Positions 1 through 8,978 of a stretch of 64,000 nt of DNA are shown in pieces. Positions within the stretch are counted from its first letter, which is position 1. Each line of letters opens with the position of its first letter. The notes under the pieces were generated by a model. That model did no database searches, was not told the origin of the DNA, and saw only the letters and a list, made by a program, of their open reading frames with translations. This DNA comes from Saprospiraceae bacterium (GTDB lineage: Bacteria > Bacteroidota > Bacteroidia > Chitinophagales > Saprospiraceae). The translations under genes and the position numbers were made by a program. The stretch is taken from the NCBI GenBank assembly GCA_016710585.1, contig JADJVN010000046.1:186001-250000 (forward strand), in the 5' to 3' direction.

Positions 1-881
1 CGTAGCACAGCAGCACCTGCACCGGTTATGAAAGTAAATAACCAGATTACTAATAAAGTTAATGTAATTGATTTATTTTGATTTTTGACTTTTAGAATTT
101 TACCTAGTATGAATAGTATACTGATATAAAGATAAGTGAGATGCATGCCAGATACTGCTAGTATATGACTCGTTCCTGTATTTTTGAATGCATCTACAAT
201 CTCATTTGGTAATTCTTGTTTGATACCTAACAATATCCCATTCATTAAACTTTTGTGGATTAAAGTGGGAAAGTGATTTGATAGTATTTTGCTGCAATAA
301 TCTCTGCATTTCTGAGCAGCAGCGATGAAGTTTGGAGTCCCAAGATTTAAATTACTAATGGAACTAACTTTAGAGTACAACAAGAATCTTATGTGTTGAT
401 TTTCATAATATTCTCTAGGATCAAAGTTGTCATATTGACTTGCAGATTTGAACTCAACTAATTTGCCAGAACAGTTTATTCTATCTCCATTGTATAATTG
501 ATCTATTAGAAAACTGTCTAGCTTACAGATTACTTTTATTTCTTGTCCATAATAATTTATTAACCCGAGAAGTTGGTCATGAGTTTTATACTTTTTAGTA
601 TTTAGAATGGTGAGTTGAAATACTTCAATTTTATTGGATTTAATTTCCAATGGATAATGCTTGTTTTTTCTGTGGACCCAAGCTAACAATAGGAAAAGAA
701 TTGAAAAATATAGACCATAATTTAGCAGTTTCTTAGCTGTTCCATTTAAATGAAAAGCAAAAATTATAAGACATGTAATTAAAGCAATAGCCCATGCTAA
801 ATGATTGGAATATGCTATATATATGACTGCGAATAGCAAACTTAAGGGTATGAATGGTCTTATGGTGATTTGTTGTAACAT
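1..881 (-). CDS. comEC: ComEC/Rec2-family DNA uptake channel, N-terminal part (cut by window edge)
   Basis: Reading the minus strand from an ATG at 879-881 gives 293 uninterrupted codons that run off the left edge. The first ~65 residues hold several hydrophobic segments, followed by a soluble stretch (about 70-195) that fits the DUF4131 domain. At about residues 214-248 comes the start of the competence domain, with the diagnostic GTSHILAVSGMHL motif, and then new membrane segments. ComEC forms the inner-membrane channel that takes up single-stranded DNA in natural transformation. The family is usually 600-800 residues, so more than half lies outside the window. No other competence gene is visible here, so function in transformation is inferred from the family only. 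Confidence 0.9.
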   Translation of the reverse strand, partial: MLQQITIRPFIPLSLLFAVIYIAYSNHLAWAIALITCLIIFAFHLNGTAKKLLNYGLYFSILFLLLAWVHRKNKHYPLEIKSNKIEVFQLTILNTKKYKTHDQLLGLINYYGQEIKVICKLDSFLIDQLYNGDRINCSGKLVEFKSASQYDNFDPREYYENQHIRFLLYSKVSSISNLNLGTPNFIAAAQKCRDYCSKILSNHFPTLIHKSLMNGILLGIKQELPNEIVDAFKNTGTSHILAVSGMHLTYLYISILFILGKILKVKNQNKSITLTLLVIWLFTFITGAGAAVL

Positions 882-988
882 AATTTTTAGAGAAACTATG
901 TGTTTCAAATTGGAAAAATGTTACTAAAAAAATATTATTTTTTAATATTAGGTTATTTTGTTTTAATTTAGTGTCTAAAATTATTTGT

Positions 989-1807
989 ATGCGATCTTTA
1001 GCATTGATTTTATGGATACTTCTTGGTCTGGTTTATTTTGGAATTTGGTCTTGTAGTAAAGATGAGTGCTGTAAAGCTGCTAATATTTCTAATGCTGTTT
1101 TGGAAGAAAGTTCCAAATCGCAAGAGGTAAATTTAAAAAAGGAATTGCCTTATATAAGTTTTTATAAATCCTCAGATAGTGCGATTTTAAACTCCAGCTT
1201 AAATATTTATATTGATTCTATTAAAAGTGCTATTGCAAAGCAAGGTACTAAAATTGAAATTACAGGTCTCTATGCTTCAAATGAAAATAACATTTCTAAC
1301 TTTGAAAATTTAGGTATAGCAAGAGCAAATGCTGTAAAAATGATATTAGAAAAGTATATTGATCCAAATTTGATCCTATTAAAATCAAAGCTTCTTCCAG
1401 ATACGAATTTACTTAGTTCAGAACCATTTGTGTCCCATTCATTCTCATTAGTTTCACCCACAGTTGAAGAATTTGATCATAAGGCAATAATTCATCATCA
1501 TTCTAATTCAACACAATGGGATAAAGATCCTGAGCTCATGAATTATCTTAGTAAGTTGGTAAAACGACTTCAAAAAGGAGGTAAAATAGCTATGGTTGGA
1601 CACACAGATAATATTGGAAAAGAAGAATCTAATTATGCTTTAGGCTTGAACAGAGCAAAAGAGATAAAGCGATTTTTAGTAAATAAAGGAATAAAATCTT
1701 CACAAATCAATATTGATTCAAAAGGAGAATCAATGCCTGTGGACTCCAATGATACTGAAGAAGGAAGGTTTAATAACAGAAGAACCGAAATCGAATGTAT
1801 AAATTAA
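989..1807 (+). CDS. OmpA-like protein with two OmpA-type modules
   Basis: The protein has an N-terminal hydrophobic segment ending in a Cys-rich patch (WSCSKDECC), which could be a membrane anchor or an atypical lipobox. The C-terminal ~85 residues are a clear OmpA-like peptidoglycan-binding domain: GHTDNIG, then an N..L...RA motif, then a terminal R-NNRR motif. The middle (about residues 85-130) resembles a second, degenerate OmpA module (EITGLYASNEN followed by GIARANAV). The family ties the outer membrane or a lipoprotein to peptidoglycan. I chose the ATG at 989; a GTG at 971 in the same frame would add six residues. The stop overlaps the next gene by 13 bases, so the two are probably co-translated. 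Confidence 0.75.
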   Translation: MRSLALILWILLGLVYFGIWSCSKDECCKAANISNAVLEESSKSQEVNLKKELPYISFYKSSDSAILNSSLNIYIDSIKSAIAKQGTKIEITGLYASNENNISNFENLGIARANAVKMILEKYIDPNLILLKSKLLPDTNLLSSEPFVSHSFSLVSPTVEEFDHKAIIHHHSNSTQWDKDPELMNYLSKLVKRLQKGGKIAMVGHTDNIGKEESNYALGLNRAKEIKRFLVNKGIKSSQINIDSKGESMPVDSNDTEEGRFNNRRTEIECIN

Positions 1808-2931
1808 AAATTAAGTTTATGTTACTGACACTTTCATTTTGTAATTTGGCTTGGTGGCAAATATTGCTTTCTTGGTTGTTACCATTTTTATTAGGTTGGT
1901 GGTTTTCTAGACTTTTAGCAGCAAGCTTTGGAAAGTCGAATGAAGTTAACCATGATCGGTGCAATGAAACGATTGCTAATTTGAGACATGAATTGGATGA
2001 TTCTAGAAAGTATGCCATCGATTTGGAACATGAAAGTACAGTTTTAAAGGCGATTGATTCTGATCTAAAATTTTCACTGTCAAATTTGTCAAACAGCGAT
2101 TCAAGTTCTAATGATTCCTTAATAGAGCTTCAAAATATTAAAACTAAACTTGCAGAAGCAGATTTAGCGCTTCAAGAATGTCGCCAAAATTTGAATCTTT
2201 GTGAAGAAGAGAAGACTAATTTAAAACTAAAATTGGGCTTTCTTGAAAATGAATCAATAGGATACCAAGACAAGACAGCTCATACTGCTTTTACTTCAAA
2301 CAAACTTTCTCTGTTAAATGATCAGATTCCTAGCTCTGCATTCAGTAGTTTAAAGAATGATAATTTACAAATTATAGAAGGCATTGGACCAAAAATGGAT
2401 GAGTTGCTTAAATCTTTTGGATTGTCGACCTGGTCGGATATTGCAAATGCCAATGCTTTAGATATAAAAAAGAAACTTGAAGATGCAAATTCAAAATATC
2501 GAATTATTGATCCAAGTAGTTGGCCTGAACAAGCAAAGCTTGCAAATGAACAAAAATGGGACAAACTAATAGAATATCAGAAGAGTCTGTCTTCAGGAAA
2601 GGAGGGTGGTGAGTCTGAAACAAATTCCAAACTAGAATCAATTTTAATTAAGTTAGGTTTAATAAAGAAATTTGCTTTAGATGACTTAAAAGCTATTGAA
2701 GGGATTGGACCTAAAATCGAAGGTTTGTTAAATTCAGCAGGTATAAAGACTTGGAGGGAATTAGCGGATTCTTCTGTAGAGGTCTTAAGACAAATTTTAG
2801 ATAATGCGGGTGAAAGTTACCAATTGGCAGATCCAAGTACTTGGGCTAAACAAGCTGATATGGCTGCAAGAGGGGATTGGAAATCATTTTTTGAATATCA
2901 AGATAAGCTACAAGGCGGTAAAGAGGTCTGA
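1795..2931 (+). CDS. Membrane-anchored protein with coiled coil and two helix-hairpin-helix repeats
   Basis: The 378-residue protein starts with a Trp-rich membrane segment (about 19-43), followed by a predicted coiled coil (about 55-150) rich in Glu, Lys and Leu. Two copies of a helix-hairpin-helix module follow, at about 190-260 and 297-372. Each carries IEGIGPK, then a GL/GI-x-TW helix, and ends in a DPS(S/T)W-x-(E/K)QA tail. Such modules are common in Bacteroidota and other bacteria fused to envelope proteins, but their ligand is not established. HhH motifs often bind DNA; here they could also be protein-interaction modules. It overlaps the OmpA-like gene by 13 bases; an ATG at 1819 would remove the overlap and keep the membrane segment. 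Confidence 0.7.
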   Translation: MYKLKIKFMLLTLSFCNLAWWQILLSWLLPFLLGWWFSRLLAASFGKSNEVNHDRCNETIANLRHELDDSRKYAIDLEHESTVLKAIDSDLKFSLSNLSNSDSSSNDSLIELQNIKTKLAEADLALQECRQNLNLCEEEKTNLKLKLGFLENESIGYQDKTAHTAFTSNKLSLLNDQIPSSAFSSLKNDNLQIIEGIGPKMDELLKSFGLSTWSDIANANALDIKKKLEDANSKYRIIDPSSWPEQAKLANEQKWDKLIEYQKSLSSGKEGGESETNSKLESILIKLGLIKKFALDDLKAIEGIGPKIEGLLNSAGIKTWRELADSSVEVLRQILDNAGESYQLADPSTWAKQADMAARGDWKSFFEYQDKLQGGKEV

Positions 2932-3088
2932 TTATATTTTAATTGAATGATTTATAAAAAGATTTAAAAACCATAAATAATTATAAGTCAATTATTTATA
3001 GTTATTATGAATAAATATATATAAATTATTTTCTAAGTTAAGTTTTTTATTTATCTTTCGACTTCAATCAAGCAAAACGAAATTTAAT

Positions 3089-3184
3089 ATGTTAATCTTT
3101 GGAGTAGTGATTAGCGCATTTTGCATAGGTGCTATAATTACCTTTTGGCCAACTAAAGGCTCAGGAGCAAAGCGAATTTACTAG
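3089..3184 (+). CDS. Possible 31-residue single-pass membrane peptide
   Basis: A short frame encodes 31 residues: a hydrophobic helix (about residues 2-19) followed by a short basic tail (GSGAKRIY). A near-consensus -7 box (TATCTTTC, 3052-3059) lies about 30 bases upstream. I know no family with this sequence. The layout fits small membrane proteins such as oxidase or transporter subunits, but it could be chance. It occupies part of the otherwise gene-free stretch 2932-3256. Confidence 0.3.
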   Translation: MLIFGVVISAFCIGAIITFWPTKGSGAKRIY

Positions 3185-3240
3185 TCATTGCTAGTTTTTG
3201 TTTAAAGTCTTTTGTTTAGAATCAATTTCTAAATATGAAG

Positions 3241-3248
3241 TATCTTTG
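3241..3248 (+). promoter_or_regulatory. Bacteroidota -7 promoter box (TATCTTTG) for ribA
   Basis: Exact match to TAnnTTTG. It ends only eight bases before the ribA ATG at 3257, so the transcript would have almost no leader. It also argues against the upstream in-frame GTG at 3248, which overlaps the box. No well-spaced -33 TTG is obvious. Confidence 0.5.
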
Positions 3249-3256
3249 TGCCATTC

Positions 3257-3835
3257 ATGAATAATCAAACATTTATTCAATTACCAACGGATTTTGGTAA
3301 GTTTAATATAGAGTTATTGCTCAATCCTAATGACGCAAATAATCCTCATGTAGTTTTAACTTCGATTGTTAATAAAACAATGAATATTCCTCTAGTTAGA
3401 ATCCACAGCGAATGTCTTACTGGGGATCTATTTTCTTCACTACGATGTGATTGTGGAGATCAATTAAAGTTGAGTCTTAAAATGATTGGAAAGAATGGTG
3501 GAATTCTTTTTTATTTAAGACAAGAAGGTCGAGGAATTGGAATTGAGGATAAATTGAAAGCTTATGCTTTACAGGATAAAGGGGCAGATACTGTATCAGC
3601 AAATTTGGCCTTGGGACATCAAGCTGATTTAAGAGAATATTCTTCGGTGGTTAAATACCTCAATTCTATTAATTTAAATCAGATTAAACTGATTACTAAT
3701 AATCCAACTAAGTTGGAGTATTTGGAGAACAATGGAATTACAATAGTAGAGAGAATTCCCATAGTTATTGAGCCCAATGAACATAATAAGAGCTATATCA
3801 TGACAAAGAAGAATAAAATGGGACATTTATATTAA
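3257..3835 (+). CDS. ribA: GTP cyclohydrolase II
   Basis: RibA opens GTP to 2,5-diamino-6-ribosylamino-pyrimidinone phosphate, formate and pyrophosphate, the first step of riboflavin synthesis. The ~192-residue product has the complete stand-alone RibA layout: RIHSECLTGDLFSSLRCDCG with the three zinc cysteines at about 53, 64 and 66, then RQEGRGIG, AYALQDKGADTV and LITNNPTK near the C-terminus. It is not fused to the DHBP synthase domain (RibB), unlike many bacterial RibBA proteins. I chose the ATG at 3257; a GTG at 3248 would add three residues but lies inside the promoter box. mazG starts nine bases downstream. Confidence 0.93.
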   Translation: MNNQTFIQLPTDFGKFNIELLLNPNDANNPHVVLTSIVNKTMNIPLVRIHSECLTGDLFSSLRCDCGDQLKLSLKMIGKNGGILFYLRQEGRGIGIEDKLKAYALQDKGADTVSANLALGHQADLREYSSVVKYLNSINLNQIKLITNNPTKLEYLENNGITIVERIPIVIEPNEHNKSYIMTKKNKMGHLY

Positions 3836-3844
3836 TATTAAAAA

Positions 3845-4614
3845 ATGAAAATTGAAGATATTGACAAAGCTAAACTTGAACTAGAAAGGCTTTTAATAAT
3901 AGTTGATGAGCTAAGAGAAAAATGCCCATGGGATAAAATTCAAACATTTGATAGTCTCAAACATTTGACCATTGAGGAGTTGTACGAACTCTTAGATGCA
4001 ATTAATAGTCGGATTTTGTTCCATGTTAAAGAGGAACTAGGAGATGTATTGTTGCATATTTTATTTTATACAAGATTGTCAAGAGAAGAAAATGCTTTTA
4101 ATTTTTCAGAAGTGATGTCCAATTTAAGTAATAAGTTAATCAATAGACATCCTCATATTTATGAAAATGGCGTCGCAGACAATCCAGATGCAGTAAGAAA
4201 AATTGGGAGCAAATAAAATTAAAGGATAATCCTCTAAAAAGTATTCTGTCAGGTGTGCCTAAAGGACTTCCAGCAATTGTTAAAGCTTTGCGCTTACAAG
4301 AAAAAGCAAAAGCTGTAGGATTTGAATGGGAAAATATTGAGCAAGTTTGGGAAAAAGTTGAGGAGGAGTTAGCTGAAGTAAAATCTGCAATTTTAACTGA
4401 TGATAAAGCAGAAATCGAAATGGAGCTTGGAGACCTTTTCTTTGCATTGATCAACTATGCTCGATTTTTAAATATTGACCCTGAATCTGCTTTAGAAAAA
4501 GTAAATCAAAAGTTTATTTATCGATTTCAATTTATTGAACAAAATGCTCAAAAGCCTTTGGTTGAGATGACTTTAACAGAAATGGAGGCTTTATGGCAAG
4601 CTGCAAAGATGTAG
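3845..4614 (+). CDS. mazG: Nucleoside triphosphate pyrophosphohydrolase MazG (one frameshift)
   Basis: MazG hydrolyses (d)NTPs to NMP and PPi and protects nucleotide pools. Two frames together give a full-length ~256-residue tandem MazG. The first half has CPWDKIQT, an EELYELLDAI helix and KEELGDVLLHILF. The second has GVPKGLPAIVKALRLQEKA, VEEELAEVK and EMELGDLFFALINYAR, so both copies keep the acidic metal-binding pattern. The frame breaks at an A-run (4198-4202). Adding one A restores the family-typical RKNWEQIKLK, so a homopolymer deletion is the likely cause. If the break is real, only the non-catalytic half would be translated from the first start. It follows ribA by nine bases. Confidence 0.85.
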
Positions 4615-4649
4615 ATTAAATTAATTTTAATTGATAATGCAATATTATT

Positions 4650-4657
4650 TAGATTTG
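4650..4657 (+). promoter_or_regulatory. -7 promoter box (TAGATTTG) for the molybdenum-cofactor operon
   Basis: Exact TAnnTTTG match 33 bases before the moaA ATG. A TTG at 4631-4633 is a possible -33 element, slightly closer than the usual spacing. I see no riboswitch-like fold in the short leader. Confidence 0.5.
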
Positions 4658-4690
4658 CTTCTGTTTAATTTTTTTTTGTAATATTATTTC

Positions 4691-5665
4691 ATGCTTGTTG
4701 ATACTTTTCAAAGACATCACGATTATTTAAGGATTTCTATAACTGATAATTGTAATTTGCGTTGCTTGTATTGCATGCCTGATGATCACTATAATTTTAC
4801 TGCACCTGATAAACTAATGCAAGTAAATGAAATTACAGAGATTGCAAAGATTTTTGTTAAAAATGGTGTTAAGAAAATTCGAATCACAGGTGGTGAACCT
4901 TTAATTCGTAAGGATGTAGATAAGATTCTTTTAAACCTTGCTGATCTCCCAGTAAAACTTACCATGACGACAAATGGGATAAGACTAAATGATTATATTG
5001 ACTTAATGAAGCAAACGAAATTATTGTCATTAAATATTAGCCTAGATACCCTTTGTGCTGATAAATATAAATTGATTGCAAAGCGAGATTATTTTGATCG
5101 TGTTATGCAAAATATTAAATTATTTGTTGATAATAATTTTCATATAAAAGTGAATATGGTTGTTATGAAAAACGTCAATGATGATGAGATATTAGATTTC
5201 ATTGAGCTGACAAAAGATAGACCAATTCATGTTCGATTTATTGAATTTATGCCATTTGATAGAAATGATTGGCAGCATGATAAAGTATTTACTTTGGACC
5301 AAATATTAAATGTAATAAATGAAAGCTATGAGTTTACATCATTAAGTCGAGAGCCACATGATACAGTGAAAAAATTTAAAATCAAAGATCATTTTGGCAC
5401 ATTTGCAGTGATTAGTACGATGACTTCGCCTTTCTGTAGTGATTGTAACAGAATGAGACTCACAGCAGATGGTAAGATGAAGAACTGTTTGTTTTCAAAA
5501 ACTGAAACAGATTTATTGTCAGCTTTTAGAATGGGGCTTGATATTGAATCTTTAATTTATAAAAATGTGCTGTCAAAAGAAAAAGAACTAGGAGGACAGT
5601 TTGAAGTTGGTAATGTCGATGATAGTTCTATTGTCAATAGAAGTATGATTAGCATTGGAGGTTAG
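4691..5665 (+). CDS. moaA: GTP 3',8-cyclase MoaA
   Basis: MoaA is a radical-SAM enzyme that rearranges GTP to 3',8-cyclo-GTP, the first step of molybdopterin synthesis. The 324-residue product has the N-terminal cluster motif CNLRCLYC (Cys 21, 25, 28), the ITGGEP motif at 65-70, and the second C-terminal cluster at Cys 249, 252 and 266 (FCSDCNRMR ... NCLF). It ends in the Gly-Gly tail (SIGG) needed for activity in the family. It is the first gene of the Moco operon; moeA follows after 26 bases. Nothing essential is missing. Confidence 0.96.
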   Translation: MLVDTFQRHHDYLRISITDNCNLRCLYCMPDDHYNFTAPDKLMQVNEITEIAKIFVKNGVKKIRITGGEPLIRKDVDKILLNLADLPVKLTMTTNGIRLNDYIDLMKQTKLLSLNISLDTLCADKYKLIAKRDYFDRVMQNIKLFVDNNFHIKVNMVVMKNVNDDEILDFIELTKDRPIHVRFIEFMPFDRNDWQHDKVFTLDQILNVINESYEFTSLSREPHDTVKKFKIKDHFGTFAVISTMTSPFCSDCNRMRLTADGKMKNCLFSKTETDLLSAFRMGLDIESLIYKNVLSKEKELGGQFEVGNVDDSSIVNRSMISIGG

Positions 5666-5691
5666 ACTTATTTATGAAATAATTAAATTTA

Positions 5692-6874
5692 ATGATTTCT
5701 GTAGAAGAGGCAAAGAAATTGATATTAAGTAATGTTGTTGAACTAGATGTGACGCGCATTCATCTCGCTGATGCAATTAACAGTTGTGTAGCATTTGATA
5801 TTTTTTCAGATATTAATGTTCCAAATTTTATCCAATCGGCTATGGATGGATATGCTTTTGGCTTTAATTCGCTTCTTCATTCTAATGAGTTTACTGTGGT
5901 TGGGAAAGTTCAAGCAGGTGACGATCCGAGCCAAATAGAATTGAGTTTGGGTGAAGCTGTAAGAATTTTTACTGGCGCAGCATTGCCTCCAAACACAGAT
6001 ACCATCGAAATGCAAGAAAAAATTGAGCTAATAAATGGTGGTATAATTGGATTAAGGGGGGATATAAAATTTGGGCAGCATGTTAGACAGCTTGGATCTG
6101 AAATAAAAAAAGGAGATTTAGCCGTACCAAAAAAGACAGTGTTAATACCACTCAATTTTGAGTTTTTTGTCTAGCCTTGGTCTTTCTTATGTTGACGTTT
6201 TTCGAAAGCCAAAAGTGATCATTATAGTAACTGGAAGTGAGTTTGTTGAAGAAAGTAGTAATCAAAAATATGGAAAAATATTTGAATCGAATTCTATTTT
6301 ATTAAAATCCTATATTCAGAATTATGGAGTTTTGGATGTGGAAATATTTCAAGTTCGAGATGATCTGGATGAAATTAGTTTGCTCATTGGGAATAAAGTA
6401 AATTCAGTAGATTTAATTTTACTTACAGGTGGAGTAAGTGTTGGAGATTATGATTTTGTTGTTCGAGCTTTAGAACTTAATTCAGTTGAAACTATTTTTC
6501 ATAAAGTAGCTCAAAAGCCTGGGAAACCTTTATATTTTGGGAAAAAAGCGCAGTGTGTAGTCTTTGGTTTACCAGGAAATCCTGCATCTGTTTTGACATG
6601 TTACATACAATATGTGGATTTGGCTTTATGTGCTATGTCAAATTTTAAAACTAATCATCAAAAAAAATGTAGAATATTAAAGTCTGAATATAGAAAATCA
6701 AATAATTTAAGACATTTTCTGAAAGGTAATTATAATGCATATGAAGTTGAAATTCTACATTCTCAAGAATCATACAAACTGAATTCACTTGTTAATGCAA
6801 ATTGTCTAATTGAAATTCCCGAAGATAGTTTAAATTTACCTGCAGGTTCAAATGTTTTTATTTATGATTTATAA
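5692..6874 (+). CDS. moeA: Molybdopterin molybdenumtransferase MoeA (one frameshift)
   Basis: MoeA inserts molybdenum into adenylated molybdopterin. The first frame (5692-6174) holds the N-terminal part with NFIQSAMDGYA and RIFTGAALPPNTDTIEMQE. The second (to 6874) has TGSEF, FESNSILL, LLTGGVSVGDYDFV, QKPGKPLYFG and FGLPGNPASVLTC. Together they make a normal-length ~393-residue MoeA. The break sits in a run of six T (6163-6168); removing one T joins LNFEF directly to LSSLGLSYVDVFRKPK, as in the family. I read it as a homopolymer insertion error, because every motif is kept on both sides and the rest of the pathway is intact. Confidence 0.88.
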
Positions 6875-6882
6875 AATCTATT

Positions 6883-7611
6883 GTGTCTGAATATTTGTTA
6901 TTTATTTCGATATTAATTATTGCATTCCTGTATGCTTCGATAGGACATGGTGGTGCCAGTGGTTATATTGCATTATTTACATTATTTAATTTTGAAGCAA
7001 GTCAAATTAGATCGACTGCTTTGATTTTAAATATCATTGTATCAATTATTGCCTTCTCTCAGTTTAACAAATATTATCCATTGAATAGGAAACTGTTTTT
7101 ACCTTTAATATGCAGCTCCATTCCTTTTGCTTTTATTGGTGGAACGATTTCTATAAATTCGCATTACTATAACTATATTATTGCGCTTGTATTGCTTCTA
7201 GCAATTTTTAATTTGTTAATTAAAAAGCCAAGTGAAGAGATAGAAATTGTTACAGGAAGTTTGTTGTCTATTATTATTTTAGGTGCTTCAATTGGATTTC
7301 TTTCTGGGTTGATTGGAATTGGCGGCGGTGTGTTACTTACACCCATTATGCTATATTTGAGATGGGCAAGCATGAAGCAAGCTGCGACTATTAGCGCCTT
7401 GTTTATATTTGTCAATTCCATTGCTGGTTTAAGTGGAACATTTTTTACTCATGTATATCTAAGTAATGATGTGTATATTTGTGTTATTTTAGTGATAATA
7501 GGGGCTATTGCTGGATCATATTTTGGTAGTGTAAAATGGAATATAAGATTAATGAAATACATTTTAGTATTTGTTTTAGCAATAGCAGTAATAAAGTTAG
7601 TCACAACGTAA
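6883..7611 (+). CDS. TSUP (TauE/SafE, DUF81) family membrane permease
   Basis: The 242-residue, very hydrophobic protein has the two-fold TSUP pattern: a first half with SIGHGGASGYIALF and a second with SGLIGIGGGVLLTPIMLY. About seven or eight membrane helices are visible. Members export or import small sulfur-containing anions such as sulfite, sulfoacetate and taurine-derived compounds. Its position inside the Moco operon suggests an anion linked to cofactor synthesis or to a molybdoenzyme. Molybdate, sulfite and a sulfur donor are all possible; the sequence does not decide. The start is GTG at 6883, eight bases after moeA. Confidence 0.8.
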   Translation: MSEYLLFISILIIAFLYASIGHGGASGYIALFTLFNFEASQIRSTALILNIIVSIIAFSQFNKYYPLNRKLFLPLICSSIPFAFIGGTISINSHYYNYIIALVLLLAIFNLLIKKPSEEIEIVTGSLLSIIILGASIGFLSGLIGIGGGVLLTPIMLYLRWASMKQAATISALFIFVNSIAGLSGTFFTHVYLSNDVYICVILVIIGAIAGSYFGSVKWNIRLMKYILVFVLAIAVIKLVTT

Positions 7612-7624
7612 ATTTTATTTTTAG

Positions 7625-7855
7625 ATGTTAGAGATTTTAGTTTTTGGTGAATTAGTGGATTTTATTGGCAGTGAGAAAGTAAACATTTCGTATTGTACTA
7701 CTGTTGAAGAATTATACTCTTCATTATTTAAGCAATTTCCAGCATTGCGAGAGAAAACTTTTCTTATAGCACAAAACAATTCAATTATTTCTACTCAGGA
7801 TTTAATCATAAAAGGTAGTGAGATTGCCTTACTGCCACCATTTTCAGGGGGTTAG
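7625..7855 (+). CDS. moaD: Molybdopterin synthase sulfur carrier subunit MoaD
   Basis: MoaD is the ubiquitin-like small subunit of molybdopterin synthase. Its C-terminal thiocarboxylate donates the dithiolene sulfurs. The 76-residue product has the usual length and ends in the required Gly-Gly (PPFSGG). It lies 13 bases after the TSUP gene and 5 bases before moeB, the enzyme that adenylates its C-terminus. Confidence 0.92.
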   Translation: MLEILVFGELVDFIGSEKVNISYCTTVEELYSSLFKQFPALREKTFLIAQNNSIISTQDLIIKGSEIALLPPFSGG

Positions 7856-7860
7856 GAATT

Positions 7861-8976
7861 ATGTTAGGAAACAACGAAAGATATATACGACAGATACTGT
7901 GTAAAGAATTTGGTTTAAAAGGTCAAGAGGCTCTCAGCATGGCTAAAGTCCTAGTGATCGGAGCGGGAGGATTGGCCTGTTCTCTCCTACAATATCTTGT
8001 TTCTATGGGTGTGGGAAAAATTGGTATTGTTGATTTTGATACAGTTAGTGTTTCAAATCTTCCTAGACAAATCTTATACTCAGCTCAAGATATAGGCTTG
8101 AATAAAGCTGAAGTTGCCAAGCATAAATTAATTAGTTTAAATCATAATACTGACATTGAAGCATTCAACCTAAAAGTGAGTAATTCAAATGCGTATGACC
8201 TAATTAGTAATTACAGTATTATTGTTGATTGTACTGATAATCTTGAGTCAAAATATTTGATAAATGATATTTGCTTTTTATTAAAAAAGCCATTAGTTTA
8301 TGCTTCGCTTTCTAAGTATGAAGGTCAAGTTGCAGTCTTTAATAAATTGGGTGATTCAGGTAATATTTCGGGTAATTATAGAGATTTGTTTCCGTTTGAA
8401 AATGCAAAGCCTATTTTGAATTGCAATGATGTCGGTGTTTTGGGAGTACTGCCTGGAATTATCGGCTGTATTCAGGCTTCAGAGGTGATTAAATTAATAA
8501 GTGGAGTAGGTGATGTATTGGTCAATAAAATACTATACTATAATATGTTAAAACAAAGTTTTAAGATATTTGCTTATTTATCTACGAAATGTGCATCAAT
8601 GCCAAATTCTATTGAAGAGTTTAAAAATTATAACTATTCAATTTTAAAAGAATGCAGCTTGGATGATGATATGATTGATAAAAATATCTTAGTCGAATTG
8701 TTAGAAGGAAATGATAATGATTTTTGCCTAGTTGATATACGTGAAGATTATGAATTGCCTAAAGTTATTCATTCCAAGGTATTACAAATATCTACTGAAT
8801 ATCTCAGTAATGAGTTGCCAAAATTAAATGTTTCGAAAATTATTTTATTCTGTCAAAAAGGACAACGAAGTAAGATTGCTTCATCAAAAGTAAAATTATT
8901 TATAAATGATTCAAAGGCTATTTATAGTTTGTCAGGTGGTGTATATTCATTTCCTAATAATTACTTGAAATATTGA
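7861..8976 (+). CDS. moeB: MoeB/HesA-type MoaD adenylyltransferase fused to a rhodanese domain
   Basis: The N-terminal ~240 residues are an E1-like ThiF domain with the nucleotide loop VIGAGGLACS (32-41), the Arg of SNLPRQILY (69), VDCTDNL (about 123-128) and NCNDVGVLGVLPG (Cys188). The C-terminal ~95 residues are a rhodanese domain with its cysteine at about 331 (LFCQKGQRS). The fusion should both adenylate MoaD and help deliver sulfur to it. An oddity is that the two CxxC pairs that hold the structural zinc in E. coli MoeB are both absent: GNYRDLFP replaces the first pair and STKCASMP replaces the second. The stop is followed after two bases by the moaE ATG. Confidence 0.87.
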   Translation: MLGNNERYIRQILCKEFGLKGQEALSMAKVLVIGAGGLACSLLQYLVSMGVGKIGIVDFDTVSVSNLPRQILYSAQDIGLNKAEVAKHKLISLNHNTDIEAFNLKVSNSNAYDLISNYSIIVDCTDNLESKYLINDICFLLKKPLVYASLSKYEGQVAVFNKLGDSGNISGNYRDLFPFENAKPILNCNDVGVLGVLPGIIGCIQASEVIKLISGVGDVLVNKILYYNMLKQSFKIFAYLSTKCASMPNSIEEFKNYNYSILKECSLDDDMIDKNILVELLEGNDNDFCLVDIREDYELPKVIHSKVLQISTEYLSNELPKLNVSKIILFCQKGQRSKIASSKVKLFINDSKAIYSLSGGVYSFPNNYLKY

Positions 8977-8978
8977 TT

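Noticed and set aside
4615..4690. Possible Moco riboswitch before moaA
   Set aside because: The gap is only 76 bases, already holds the promoter, and shows no multi-stem structure; the known motif is much longer.
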